Shown here piece after piece: positions 50,254 to 58,895 of a stretch of 64,000 nt of DNA. The DNA is taken from contig JAJVIF010000001.1 in assembly GCA_022072165.1 (NCBI GenBank), positions 310,001 to 374,000 of the forward strand, read 5' to 3'. The notes below the pieces were generated by a model. The model was not told where the DNA came from. It was given only the letters and a program-made list of their open reading frames with translations, and did not search any database. The DNA comes from a bacterium. Lineage in GTDB: Bacteria; JAJVIF01. Position 1 is the first letter of the stretch. Each line of letters opens with the position of its first letter. The position numbers and the translations under genes were made by a program.

Positions 50254-52406
50254 TGTTTCTCCTGGCATTCCCGGTCCTGGTGCTCGCCATGCTCGCTGCC
50301 GGACTCTGGCTCACCGAGCGGCTACGCCTTACCCCGTCCCATCCCCTCGAGCATGGCTGGATCGCCTCCGTGCTGGGGCTTCTCGTGCTGGGGTTGCTCT
50401 CCACAGCCCTGGGATTCCTGCAACTGCTGAGCCCCCTCTGGCTCTGGCTGGGGAGTGGCAGCTTGCTTGTCCTCGGATGGCGGGACCTGCGCTGGTTCCT
50501 CCGCCGGGACCTGTGGCAACCGGTCTCCACCGAATGGAAAGCACTCCACTGGATCTGGTGGGTGGTCAGCGCCATTACTGGGTTGCTTTGCCTGCTGCAT
50601 GGGCTGCTCGCCCTGGCCCCCAACACCCAATGGGACACGATGGCGCACCATTTCCTCGTCCCCGAGATGTATCTCCGCTGGGGAGGCATCTACGATTTCC
50701 AGCAGGTCCAGCAGTCGTACTTTCCGTCGCATTTACAAATGCTCTATGCCCTGGGAATGAGCATCGGGGGGGAACAGACTGCCAGTTTGCTGGGATGGTG
50801 GTGGTCGGTGCTGGTGCTAATCGGAGTGCTGGTCATTGGTCGCACCTGCTGGCAACTGGAAGCGGGTATCGCCGGCGCGATCATCATGCTCACCCAGGAG
50901 CTCTACTCCAAGCAGCTCCAGGGGGGCTGGGCCGACTCCGGGGTCGCGCTCTTTGTCTTGCTCGCGAGCTGGGGGCTCATCCGCTGGATGCAGTCCCAGG
51001 ATCGCGCCTGGCTTCTGACCGGCGCGCTCGCGATGGGGGGAGCCCTCGCCTCCAGCAAACACAATGCCCTCCTCCCCATGACCCTGATGCTCCTCGGCAT
51101 GGGCCTCTGGCCGCTGTTGCGACCCCGATTGCTGGAATCCGCTCCTCCAGTGTCGTGGAAAGGAGTTGCGACCGCCGTTGCGCTCTTCATAGGAGTCGCG
51201 CTCCTGCCACCCCTCTGCTGGTACATCAGGTCCCTGCACTACACCGGATCGCCCGTCTATCCCCTGACGCTCTTCGGCCTCTTCCCCGGTCCGGAGCTGC
51301 CGGTCTACGCTGAGAGTTCCTGGATCGACCTCAGCTATCGCCGGAATCTGATGGCGCTGCTGAGCTATCCCGTAATGCTGACTTTTAGTCCGTCGCTGCT
51401 GGAGGGATTCCAGGGACGTTTCCCACCGCAGTGGACCCTCCTGTTGCCGCTCCTGCTCTGGCGCAGCTGGCGGGTCCCGGTGGTGACCTGGTTCACGGGC
51501 CTGTGGGTCGGGACCCTCCTGCTGATGTTTGTCGTGGCTCCCAAAGAGACCCGCTACATGCTCTTCGCGGTCCCCTGGCTGGCGCTGCTCAGCGGTGGGG
51601 GAGTCCACCATCTGCTAGAGCTCCTCCGCCCTGCGCCACTCCGGCATCTCTTGCTGTTGCTCCTCCTGCTGGCACCGATCAGCTTGAGGCAGGGGGGGCT
51701 GCGTGAGGACATCATTCAGCGCTGGCGAGTGGTTGCGAAGCAGGAGAGTCGGGCGAAGTACATCGCCCGGGCGACCCCGGTCACGGCGTTCATCAACTGG
51801 ATGAACAACAACCTCCCGGAGGATGCCTTCGTCTTTTGCCTGGAGGACCGGACCTATCGCCTCGCTCCGGACTGGACCAACTACTACGCTGCCACCGAGG
51901 ACTTCCCGCAAACCGCCGAAGAGAGCTACACCTTCTGCTTCCGCCAGGGTGTGACTCATCTCTACCTCGGGGATGGGACCATCATTCAGGCTCAGGTGCT
52001 GAAGAACATCGTCGATCTCCCGCCAGATGAGCAGGGAATCACGCATTTCCGAATGGCGCAGGTGATGCGGAACCTCAAAGGGGAACTCATCCCGGCGAAT
52101 CGCCACTGGGTCGCCTGGTCGACTGTACGTCGATTCTTGCAGCGGGCTGGCTTTACGGTGAGTACGGACGAATTCGGCATTGAAGTCTTCAGCATCCCCC
52201 ACGACCGGCTCCTCTCTACTCCGGTCCAGCGGGCGCATTACAACGTCATGGGCGCGATGACGGAAATGTATGAGCGGGGGATGATGCGACTGCTCCGCTC
52301 TGATGGCCTCAATATGGTCTTTGAGTATGACTACGAGCCCATCGCGCTCTATGAAGACCCGGCCAACTTCGGCATCGGTCGTCCTGACTGGACCCGACGC
52401 CAATAG
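50253..52406 (+). CDS. GT39/ArnT-like integral membrane glycosyltransferase, copy 2
   Basis: A 717-residue paralogue of the preceding gene, starting at ATG 50253 within its stop (TAATG). Topology is the same: about eleven helices to residue 485, then a soluble C-terminal domain. Shared features include LAPNTQWDTMAHHFLVPEMYL followed by FPSHLQMLYALGM and, later, GSPVYPLTLFG. The C-terminal domain contains DAFVFCLEDRTYRLAPDW and an extended acidic end. The two enzymes could act in sequence on the same glycan or form a heterodimer. A GT-C role is inferred from fold-level features only; the family could instead be an uncharacterised DUF. Confidence 0.75.
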   Translation: MFLLAFPVLVLAMLAAGLWLTERLRLTPSHPLEHGWIASVLGLLVLGLLSTALGFLQLLSPLWLWLGSGSLLVLGWRDLRWFLRRDLWQPVSTEWKALHWIWWVVSAITGLLCLLHGLLALAPNTQWDTMAHHFLVPEMYLRWGGIYDFQQVQQSYFPSHLQMLYALGMSIGGEQTASLLGWWWSVLVLIGVLVIGRTCWQLEAGIAGAIIMLTQELYSKQLQGGWADSGVALFVLLASWGLIRWMQSQDRAWLLTGALAMGGALASSKHNALLPMTLMLLGMGLWPLLRPRLLESAPPVSWKGVATAVALFIGVALLPPLCWYIRSLHYTGSPVYPLTLFGLFPGPELPVYAESSWIDLSYRRNLMALLSYPVMLTFSPSLLEGFQGRFPPQWTLLLPLLLWRSWRVPVVTWFTGLWVGTLLLMFVVAPKETRYMLFAVPWLALLSGGGVHHLLELLRPAPLRHLLLLLLLLAPISLRQGGLREDIIQRWRVVAKQESRAKYIARATPVTAFINWMNNNLPEDAFVFCLEDRTYRLAPDWTNYYAATEDFPQTAEESYTFCFRQGVTHLYLGDGTIIQAQVLKNIVDLPPDEQGITHFRMAQVMRNLKGELIPANRHWVAWSTVRRFLQRAGFTVSTDEFGIEVFSIPHDRLLSTPVQRAHYNVMGAMTEMYERGMMRLLRSDGLNMVFEYDYEPIALYEDPANFGIGRPDWTRRQ

Positions 52407-52422
52407 CAGTGTGTCCTCGTGC

Positions 52423-52428
52423 TACGCT
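52423..52428 (+). promoter_or_regulatory. TANNNT -10 element, leaderless type, before scpA
   Basis: TACGCT lies 7 nt before GTG 52436, 17 bp after the preceding stop. Confidence 0.4.
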
Positions 52429-52435
52429 CCCCGAC

Positions 52436-53281
52436 GTGACTGAAACCCTGCGAATGCCTGAGCCTGACGCCGACCCTGGGGCGGAGTCCGTTGTCGCCGC
52501 CGAGGATGCCGGCTTCGATGGCTTTACGGTCCGCCTGCCGGCATTCGAGGGGCCACTGGACCTGCTGCTGCACCTGATCCGGAAGCACGAAATCGACCTC
52601 TTCGACATCCCGATTCACTTCATCACCTCGGAGTACCTGCGGCATCTGCAGCTGCTCGAAGAACTGGATGTGACGGTCTCATCTGAGTTCCTGGTGATGG
52701 CCGCGACCCTGGTCCACATCAAGAGCCAGATGCTCCTCCCCAGTCAGTTCCTCCGGTCGCTGATGACTGATGCGGAATACCGTAAGTCGCTGGCCCCGGA
52801 AGACCCCCGCTTCGAGCTGGTCCAGGCGTTGCTTTCGCGTCAGGCAGTGGACACTGCCGCTGCGGAACTGGGACGGCGCGATGAGCAGGCCCGGTGTATC
52901 TACTTTCCCGACTTTGAGCGGTCCCTCGAAGGCTTCGATGGGGAGTTAGAAATCGACCTCTCCGGACTCACCATTAATCGGCTGCTGACTGCCTTCGAGC
53001 GTGTCCTGACCCGGGAGCGGGATCCCGCCATGACAGTCATGGCAGCGCGCCTTTCCGTCGGAGATGTTATGCGTGAAATCCGGCATCTGCGGCAGCAGGG
53101 GCATCTGGCGTTTACCTTCCGGGACCTGATCCGGGAAGAGCCCCGGGGCTACCGTATCGTGGCCGTGTTCCTGGCGCTGCTCGAACTGGCACGTCAGGGG
53201 CGGCTACGGCTGGAACAGGAAGAGCCCGATGGTGACATCGCCGCCGCCTGGGAGGATCAGCCCTCCGGAGTCGCCGCATGA
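52436..53281 (+). CDS. scpA: segregation and condensation protein A
   Basis: The kleisin subunit of the SMC-ScpAB condensin. The 281-residue protein has the N-terminal SMC-neck-binding region (FEGPLDLLLHLIRKHEIDLFDIPI, cited here as the FEGPLDLLLHLI core), the helical SEFLVMAATLVHIKSQMLLP segment, a variable acidic linker and the C-terminal winged helix (FRDLI ... AVFLALLELARQGRLRLEQE) that binds the SMC head. GTG 52436 follows a -10-like hexamer by 7 nt; GTG 52409 and ATG 52454 are in frame alternatives. The stop overlaps scpB. Confidence 0.93.
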   Translation: MTETLRMPEPDADPGAESVVAAEDAGFDGFTVRLPAFEGPLDLLLHLIRKHEIDLFDIPIHFITSEYLRHLQLLEELDVTVSSEFLVMAATLVHIKSQMLLPSQFLRSLMTDAEYRKSLAPEDPRFELVQALLSRQAVDTAAAELGRRDEQARCIYFPDFERSLEGFDGELEIDLSGLTINRLLTAFERVLTRERDPAMTVMAARLSVGDVMREIRHLRQQGHLAFTFRDLIREEPRGYRIVAVFLALLELARQGRLRLEQEEPDGDIAAAWEDQPSGVAA

Positions 53282-54066
53282 AGCAGGAGGAGCAGGAGCA
53301 CGATATGACCGTCGCTGAAGCGCGTCATGCAGAGGAACAGGATTGCGACGAGCAGCCCGTTCCGGAGGCCGTTGATCAGTCGGATGATTCTTCCGAAGAG
53401 CTGGCTGAAGCGCCGGAACTGACACCCATTCCCTTTGAGCAGCAACTCATTGAGCAGCCGGTACTCCTCCAGCGGACCCTCCAGGCTTTGCTTTTTCTTG
53501 AGCCGGATGCGGTGACTGCTTCCAGGCTGGCCTCTGGACTCGGCATCGAAGTGAGCTATGTGGAAACGGCACTACAGGAACTCCGGACCTCCCTCGCTGA
53601 CCAAGGGATTGTCCTGCTGGAGGGGGGGGGAGTCTGGCGGCTCGGGACCCATCCGGAACTCGCGACCGCGATTGAGCGGTACTACAAGCGCTCACGACGT
53701 CGCAAGCTGAGTCGTGCCATGCTCGAAACCCTCGCCATCATTGCCTGTCAGGGACCGGTCACCCGGGCGGAAATCGAGGATGTCCGCCAGGTCAACAGCG
53801 ATGGGGTCGTGGCCCGCTGTCTGGAACTCGACTTCATCGAGGTGGTGGGCCAGAAGGAAACCCCGGGGCGTCCGTTGCTCTACGGCATCACTGAGGATTT
53901 CCTGCGGCATTTCGGCCTTGCCGACGCTGGCGACCTGCAAGCGTTGCTGCCCGTGGAGTGGGGGAGCCTGCCCCGTCAGACCCTCCTCCCATTGCAGGCA
54001 TCGCCCGCGGAAGCCAGCCCCGAAGTGGAGCCGGTCGGGAGTCTCGACACAGCGGCAGATTCATAA
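53278..54066 (+). CDS. scpB: segregation and condensation protein B
   Basis: The KITE subunit that dimerises on ScpA. The 262-residue protein has an acidic, Gln/Glu-rich N-terminal extension (1-60) and two winged-helix units: about 62-145 (LQRTLQALLFLEPDAVTASRL) and about 148-225 (SRAMLETLAIIACQGPVTRAEIEDVRQVNSDGVV, of which LETLAIIACQGPVTRAEIE is the family signature, then PGRPLLYGIT). A variable C-terminal tail follows. ATG 53278 overlaps the scpA stop by 4 bp (ATGA). Confidence 0.94.
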   Translation: MKQEEQEHDMTVAEARHAEEQDCDEQPVPEAVDQSDDSSEELAEAPELTPIPFEQQLIEQPVLLQRTLQALLFLEPDAVTASRLASGLGIEVSYVETALQELRTSLADQGIVLLEGGGVWRLGTHPELATAIERYYKRSRRRKLSRAMLETLAIIACQGPVTRAEIEDVRQVNSDGVVARCLELDFIEVVGQKETPGRPLLYGITEDFLRHFGLADAGDLQALLPVEWGSLPRQTLLPLQASPAEASPEVEPVGSLDTAADS

Positions 54067-54088
54067 CCTGACAGAGCGGTTTAGCCTC

Positions 54089-54153
54089 TTGGATTTCCCG
54101 GAGCCTTTGTTACAATCCTGGGCCACCGGGAGTCTCACGGACGAGACTCTCGG
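54089..54153 (+). promoter_or_regulatory. promoter and leader hairpin of the D-Ala-D-Ala carboxypeptidase gene
   Basis: TTGGAT (54089-54094), 16 bp, TACAAT (54111-54116). The roughly 140-nt leader then begins with an 11-bp hairpin whose arms are 54126-54136 and 54143-54153 (core GAGTCTC with GAGACTC, loop ACGGAC). There is no T run, so it looks like a regulatory or stabilising structure more than a terminator. Confidence 0.5.
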
Positions 54154-54264
54154 GAGTGGACTTTGTTGCAGCCAGAGTCCACCGGAGCCCCCAGCTTCGC
54201 CTCGCACCAGTTCACGGCTCACCGGGCGGCCGACACCAGACTTCCGCGGAGGATTCCACGGCTG

Positions 54265-55284
54265 ATGTCTGCACGACCACCTTCTGCACCGCTGCATTCC
54301 GGCTGGTTTGTCGCCGGACTTCTCTGGGCGCTTGTCGCCTATGGGCAGCCACCTATCACGCCTGCTTTTGCTGAGTCGACCGCGACTCCCGTTGCAGCAC
54401 GTCCTGCGGCCAGAGCAACTGTCCGCTATGCCATGCAGCCGCCACACATCGCGGCTGCCAGCGCGATCCTGATTGACCGGGTCACCGGCGAAGTGCTGTT
54501 TGAGCTCAAGCCCGATGAACAGCGCGTCCCGGCCTCCACCACCAAAATCATGACTGCCCTTCTGGCGCTCGAGAACAGCGATCCGGCGACACCGGTCGTG
54601 GTGAGTCCCCTGGCCACCCAGACCGGTGGTTCCCGTCTGCATATCTCCGCCGGGGAAGAAATCCCGATGGCAGACATGATCGAGGCGATGATGATCCGTT
54701 CCGGCAACGATGCGGCGGCGGCGATCGCGGAGACCATCGGCGGCGATCAGGCGCACTTCATCGAGATGATGAACATCCGGGCTGCCGAACTTGGGATGAC
54801 CAATACACGCTTTCAGAATCCCCATGGGATGCCCATGACTGGAGGCGGTAATCTGTCGACCGCCCGGGATCTGGCGAAGCTGGCGCAAGCCGCCCTGGAC
54901 TCGCCTCGTTTCTGCAGCATAGTCCAAAAGTCAAAGGTGGTCTATCCCACGTTCGGCATCCGCTCGGCGGTGGAGTTCACCAACACCAATCGCCTCCTCG
55001 AAGAGTTCCCCCTGACCACTGGTATCAAGACTGGTTACACTGACCTGGCGCGGCATTGCCTGGTCGCCAGTGCCCGCTTCCGGGACCGGGAAGTCATCGG
55101 CGTGATCCTCGGCGCTGAAAAAGCAACGATTCGGCCAGACATGGTCCGTCTCTTCGACTACGGCCTGAACGTGCTGGCGGACGACTACTGGATCTACCGG
55201 AAGTTCTCGCTGGAGCCGCAGGTCTATCCCTTTGAGGCACCGCCTGCACCGGTCATGGCCTCGGCATCGACGGTCATCCAGTAA
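54265..55284 (+). CDS. D-alanyl-D-alanine carboxypeptidase (S11, DacA-like)
   Basis: A penicillin-binding protein that trims the terminal D-Ala from peptidoglycan stem peptides outside the membrane. Of 339 residues, 12-36 form a signal peptide ending PAFA. The catalytic motifs are Ser91-x-x-Lys94 (PASTTK), Ser146-Gly-Asn148 and Lys255-Thr-Gly257 (GIKTGYT). The end (after about 320) lacks the usual PBP5 C-terminal beta domain and membrane helix, so it may be soluble. Start ATG 54265 was chosen because the signal peptide begins there, although the frame is open 34 codons further up. It follows scpAB, an arrangement also seen in Firmicutes. Confidence 0.92.
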   Translation: MSARPPSAPLHSGWFVAGLLWALVAYGQPPITPAFAESTATPVAARPAARATVRYAMQPPHIAAASAILIDRVTGEVLFELKPDEQRVPASTTKIMTALLALENSDPATPVVVSPLATQTGGSRLHISAGEEIPMADMIEAMMIRSGNDAAAAIAETIGGDQAHFIEMMNIRAAELGMTNTRFQNPHGMPMTGGGNLSTARDLAKLAQAALDSPRFCSIVQKSKVVYPTFGIRSAVEFTNTNRLLEEFPLTTGIKTGYTDLARHCLVASARFRDREVIGVILGAEKATIRPDMVRLFDYGLNVLADDYWIYRKFSLEPQVYPFEAPPAPVMASASTVIQ

Positions 55285-55291
55285 CCCCCGC

Positions 55292-55855
55292 ATGGAACTG
55301 CAGCCCTTTAATCCCCGCTTCGCTCCGCTGGTTGCGTCCTGGCTGCCCGACTCTCAGGCACTTCGGCAGGTCGACCCCCTGGCCGACAGCGCCATCACCG
55401 CCGACCTCATCCTGCGCTGGATGGAGCGGGCGGATTACCCCTTCATGCTCCTCCCAAGTCCGCAAAGCGACCCGGTTGGCTACGGGGAATTGCTCTATCC
55501 ACGCCACATGGCCGGGATGGTCGCCCAGCATGTCATGGTCGACCCCCGGGTCCGCGGGCAGGGCTACGGCTGGACCCTCATCGAGCGACTGGGGCATGTC
55601 GTCCACGCCCGCTTCGGGGAAGAGCGACTCGGCATCCAGGTGGAGCAGGCGCATGTCACCGCCATTGCCCTGTTAAGAGCCATGGGCTTCGCCGAAGTGA
55701 GTCCGGTCACGCTGATGCCCCCGTCTGGCGGGCAGGGGGTCTCAGCGATGCTCCTGAGTGCTCGTCTGCCTCTCGCACCGTTTCAGCATCGTGAGAAAAG
55801 CATCCCGGACCCTGGCGAAGAGCCAGGCTACGGCCGGGGACTGCGCTGGACCTGA
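55292..55855 (+). CDS. GNAT-family acetyltransferase
   Basis: A 187-residue acyl-CoA-dependent N-acetyltransferase. The acetyl-CoA pyrophosphate loop reads VDPRVRGQGYGWTLIERL (about 88-105), the R/Q-x-x-G-x-G/A motif A, followed by the IALLRAMGFAEVSP motif B region. ATG 55292 lies 7 bp after the carboxypeptidase stop, so the genes may be cotranscribed. A possible target is an amino group of a sugar or protein; the sequence does not show which. Confidence 0.88.
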   Translation: MELQPFNPRFAPLVASWLPDSQALRQVDPLADSAITADLILRWMERADYPFMLLPSPQSDPVGYGELLYPRHMAGMVAQHVMVDPRVRGQGYGWTLIERLGHVVHARFGEERLGIQVEQAHVTAIALLRAMGFAEVSPVTLMPPSGGQGVSAMLLSARLPLAPFQHREKSIPDPGEEPGYGRGLRWT

Positions 55856-55914
55856 AGTCGGGTCATCGAAGCGGCCTGAACTCCTGATTCATCCTCAGTT
55901 GATGCTGCCGTGCT

Positions 55915-55920
55915 TACAAT
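55915..55920 (+). promoter_or_regulatory. TANNNT -10 element, leaderless type
   Basis: TACAAT lies 7 nt before ATG 55928 with no ribosome site between. Confidence 0.5.
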
Positions 55921-55927
55921 CGGATCC

Positions 55928-56713
55928 ATGACTACGGGGACCCCGATCCGCCTCCAGAAGTACCTCGCCCGTGCGGGTGGGCTCTCTCGTCGCAAATGCG
56001 CCGACCTCATCGCCGCTGGAGGTATCCAGGTCAACGGGCAAGTGGTCCGGGAGCCCTACTTCCGCCTGCTCCTGGGAGTAGATGAAGTCCGGAGTGAAGG
56101 GGTGCTCCTCCGGCCAGCCCGCCCGGTCTACTACAAGTTCTACAAGCCGCCACAGTTTCTCTCGGCCATGGGGGATGACGGTCCCACCATCAGCAGTCTG
56201 CTCCCACCCGACATGACCAGGGTCTTTCCGGTCGGCCGACTCGACTTTGATGCCGAGGGGCTCCTGCTTCTGATGAACGACGGCGACCTGTCAAATCTGC
56301 TCCTGCATCCCCGCTATCACGTCGAAAAGGAGTATCAGGTCCGCCTGAAGCCCTGTCCCAGCCGGGGGCAACTGCGACGTCTGGAAGCGGGAGTCGAACT
56401 GGATGGCCGGATGACCAAACCGTCTACCTGGGAACTGCTTGAACGGCTCGATGGCGGACAACAGGGAAGCATCAGGGTCGTCCTCACCGAAGGGCGAAAG
56501 AATCAGATCAAGCGGATGGCGGAGCTGGTTCACAGCCATGTGCGGAGTCTGCTGCGGGAACGCTTCGGGCCGATCCGCCTCGGGCACATGAAGCCAGGAC
56601 AGTTCAAAAAGCTGGCACCGGGAGAACTGGCAGCGCTGCAGCGTCTGGCGGATCAGGCACGCCAGGACCTGGCGGGGGTCGAGGAAGATGACACTGAGGG
56701 CGATGACGACTAG
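55928..56713 (+). CDS. RsuA/RluB-family pseudouridine synthase
   Basis: Converts a specific rRNA uridine to pseudouridine. The 261-residue protein has an S4 RNA-binding domain (about 7-55: LQKYLARAGGLSRRKCADLI), a catalytic domain with GRLDFDAEGLLLL (catalytic Asp) and KEYQVRL, and the ending GRKNQIKRM of the RsuA/RluB/E/F group. The conserved tail is acidic. ATG 55928 sits 7 nt after TACAAT; GTG 55910 is a weaker alternative. Its neighbours scpAB and dacA match the Firmicutes order around rluB. RsuA and RluB cannot be separated confidently here. The end overlaps mgtE by 4 bp. Confidence 0.93.
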   Translation: MTTGTPIRLQKYLARAGGLSRRKCADLIAAGGIQVNGQVVREPYFRLLLGVDEVRSEGVLLRPARPVYYKFYKPPQFLSAMGDDGPTISSLLPPDMTRVFPVGRLDFDAEGLLLLMNDGDLSNLLLHPRYHVEKEYQVRLKPCPSRGQLRRLEAGVELDGRMTKPSTWELLERLDGGQQGSIRVVLTEGRKNQIKRMAELVHSHVRSLLRERFGPIRLGHMKPGQFKKLAPGELAALQRLADQARQDLAGVEEDDTEGDDD

Positions 56714-58047
56714 AGCAGGGTGCCCTGCAGCATAATCATGGCGACCGAGAAGAAGAGAATGATGCCGGTGACGTCGACAATGGTCGCGACAAAGGGCGCG
56801 GAAGCGCTGGCAGGATCCAGCCCCACCCTGCGCAGCAGCAGCGGCAGCATGGAGCCAGCGATCGTGCCCCAGATGACCACGCCGATCAGGCTGATGCCAA
56901 TTGTCAGGCCGATCGCTGCCCAGTGCGGACCGTAGATGCCCCAGAGCTTCTCCCAGAGATAGACCCGTAAGAAACCAATCGCACCCAGGATGAGTCCGAT
57001 CATGAAGCCGGTGAGGACTTCCCGGCGGAGCACCATGAGCCAGTTACGTCCGCGGACCTCCCCAAGCACCATGGCGCGAATGAGCAAGGTCGAGGCCTGT
57101 GACCCGCTGTTGCCGCCACTGGCGATGATCAGGGGAATGAACGTGCTCAGGACAATTGCCCGGGAAAGGGCCTCCTCATAGTTCGCCAGCGCTGTGGCGG
57201 TCATCATTTCCCCCAAAAACAGGATGACCAGCCAGGGTGCCCGCTTACGGATCATTTCCCCAAGGGAGATCTGCAGATACGGGGCTTCGATGTACTCCAT
57301 ACCGCCGAGCTTGTGAATGTCTTCCGTGACCTCTTCGGCCACCACATTCACCACGTCGTCGACCGTGATGATCCCTTTCATCACCCCCGCACCATCGACC
57401 ACCGGGATAGCTGCCAGCTCGTGCTCCTGAAAAAGCCGGCCCACCTCTTCCTGGTCGGTCTCTTCCCGCACGACCACCGGATCCCGGTGCATCAGTTCCT
57501 GCATCTGTTTTTGGGGCGGAGCGACCAGGAGTTCCCGAATCGAGAGGACACCGAGGAGGACCTGATGCTGATCCAGGACATACAGGTAGTACAGAGTTTC
57601 GATGGATTCAATCGCCTGCCGTCGCAGATAAGCGATGGCCTGGTCCGCTGTCATCTCTGGCCGCAGTCGGGCGAACCGGGGATTCATGAGTCCACCGGCA
57701 TCGTCCTCGGCGTACGCCATCAGGGCCGTAACCTCTTTGCGGTGCGCCTCATCGAGGAGTTGCAGCAACTCCTCCCGCTCATCGGGACTCGATTCCTGCA
57801 GCAGGTCCGCGGCATCGTCGGGTGCGAGCATCCGCATCCAGAGACGCCGTCGAGTGGGGTCAAGTGTGTGGATCAGGTCCGCCTGGTCCCTGGCATCCAG
57901 GTCAAGAAAAAACTTCAGCGCATCAGTAGTCGAAAGTTCCTCAAACCCTTCCAGCCGCTCCGCAGAGCCCATGGCTGGCCAGAGTTCACGCAGCACCTCG
58001 GGGGAGGCGCTGGGGTCGATCAGCAGGTCGCGTGACTGCGGCACCAC
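56710..58047 (-). CDS. mgtE: magnesium transporter MgtE
   Basis: A Mg2+-gated channel of the cytoplasmic membrane. The 445-residue protein has the N-domain (about 20-125), tandem CBS domains (about 130-250) and five membrane helices (from about 275). The pore signature is PLIIASGGNSGSQASTLLIRA and the last helix has PFVATIVDVTGIILFF, where the Asp of VDVTG faces the pore. GTG 58047 has AAGGAGG upstream. MgtE genes are often controlled by Mg2+ leaders, but the 104-bp gap to the next gene shows no obvious M-box. Confidence 0.95.
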   Translation of the reverse strand: MVPQSRDLLIDPSASPEVLRELWPAMGSAERLEGFEELSTTDALKFFLDLDARDQADLIHTLDPTRRRLWMRMLAPDDAADLLQESSPDEREELLQLLDEAHRKEVTALMAYAEDDAGGLMNPRFARLRPEMTADQAIAYLRRQAIESIETLYYLYVLDQHQVLLGVLSIRELLVAPPQKQMQELMHRDPVVVREETDQEEVGRLFQEHELAAIPVVDGAGVMKGIITVDDVVNVVAEEVTEDIHKLGGMEYIEAPYLQISLGEMIRKRAPWLVILFLGEMMTATALANYEEALSRAIVLSTFIPLIIASGGNSGSQASTLLIRAMVLGEVRGRNWLMVLRREVLTGFMIGLILGAIGFLRVYLWEKLWGIYGPHWAAIGLTIGISLIGVVIWGTIAGSMLPLLLRRVGLDPASASAPFVATIVDVTGIILFFSVAMIMLQGTLL

Positions 58048-58151
58048 AGGCCTCCTTCAGGCGATGTCTATGGACAGGGTCGTTCACAGCGGAGGCATCG
58101 TACTTTCTTTCAGGACACTCTGCGAGTTGCAGAGGCGTCACAACCGCAGGA

Positions 58152-58808
58152 TTAATCGAGCTGGCGGTCGACCAGTGACTCCTGGGGAGGCGCTTCGTAA
58201 TCCGCTGGTGGAGTCTTCCCGATGCCCTCTTTGATGACCAGTCGAGCCGCGATCGTGCGGGCGGGCACATCGTTGGGCAGCCGCGGATCAGTCGAGGCTC
58301 CGTTGTACTCCACCCAGTTGCGGGCTTCGAAAAAGGTGTCCGTATCTTCTTCCGATGGCCCATCAGCGCCAGTGTCGCCGTAGCCGAGGAACACAAAGCC
58401 CGCCTGAGTCCCATCCGGCATCACAATGGCCGAATAAGAGTAGTCTCCCGGATCGCTGCCGACGAAGCTCGGTTCCGGCTTCATGGGCGTCTGCGTGAAC
58501 GGATTCGTCGGGACCTGCCCATTCATGATCTCGTTCTCGATAAACATGACATGCGCCGGGAAGGGCTTGCCCGCCTGACCTGCTCCTTCGAGGAGGACCA
58601 GCATCTCCTCGAAATTCTGCCGACTCTGGGAGTTCAGGGCTGCAATGTCCGGCACATCGGCTGCAGGCTCATCCGATGCTGCTGCCTGCTGGGATGGGGC
58701 ATTGCTCGATTTCGTTGATGGTTCCGCGCCTTTGCTTGCCGGGGGATTGCCACCGCAACTCACCAGCAAGGCGATGACGGGTAGCAGGATCAGAACACTG
58801 AGGGGCAT
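58152..58808 (-). CDS. lipoprotein with a pseudopilin-like motif
   Basis: A 218-residue lipoprotein (signal about 3-17, lipobox LVSC) with a Ser/Ala/Pro-rich spacer (20-50). The mature part has a helix (about 54-80) then TNPFTQTPMKPEPSFVGSDPGDYSYSA, whose NPF-x-x-x-P ... GDYSY pattern resembles the calcium-loop region of type II secretion/type IV pseudopilins; no prepilin cleavage site is present. GGAGG lies before ATG 58808. Function unknown; it may be a substrate or partner of a secretion system (weak inference). Confidence 0.7.
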   Translation of the reverse strand: MPLSVLILLPVIALLVSCGGNPPASKGAEPSTKSSNAPSQQAAASDEPAADVPDIAALNSQSRQNFEEMLVLLEGAGQAGKPFPAHVMFIENEIMNGQVPTNPFTQTPMKPEPSFVGSDPGDYSYSAIVMPDGTQAGFVFLGYGDTGADGPSEEDTDTFFEARNWVEYNGASTDPRLPNDVPARTIAARLVIKEGIGKTPPADYEAPPQESLVDRQLD

Positions 58809-58883
58809 GGGTCAGGCCTCCGGGACGACGATCATGTCTGAGGAAGTACCTTACCCCAAACGCTGGACTCGGGGCGACCCCCC

Positions 58884-58889
58884 TACAAT
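58884..58889 (+). promoter_or_regulatory. TANNNT -10 element, leaderless type
   Basis: TACAAT lies 6 nt before ATG 58896. It is the closest and cleanest of the leaderless-type starts. Confidence 0.5.
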
Positions 58890-58895
58890 CAGGCT

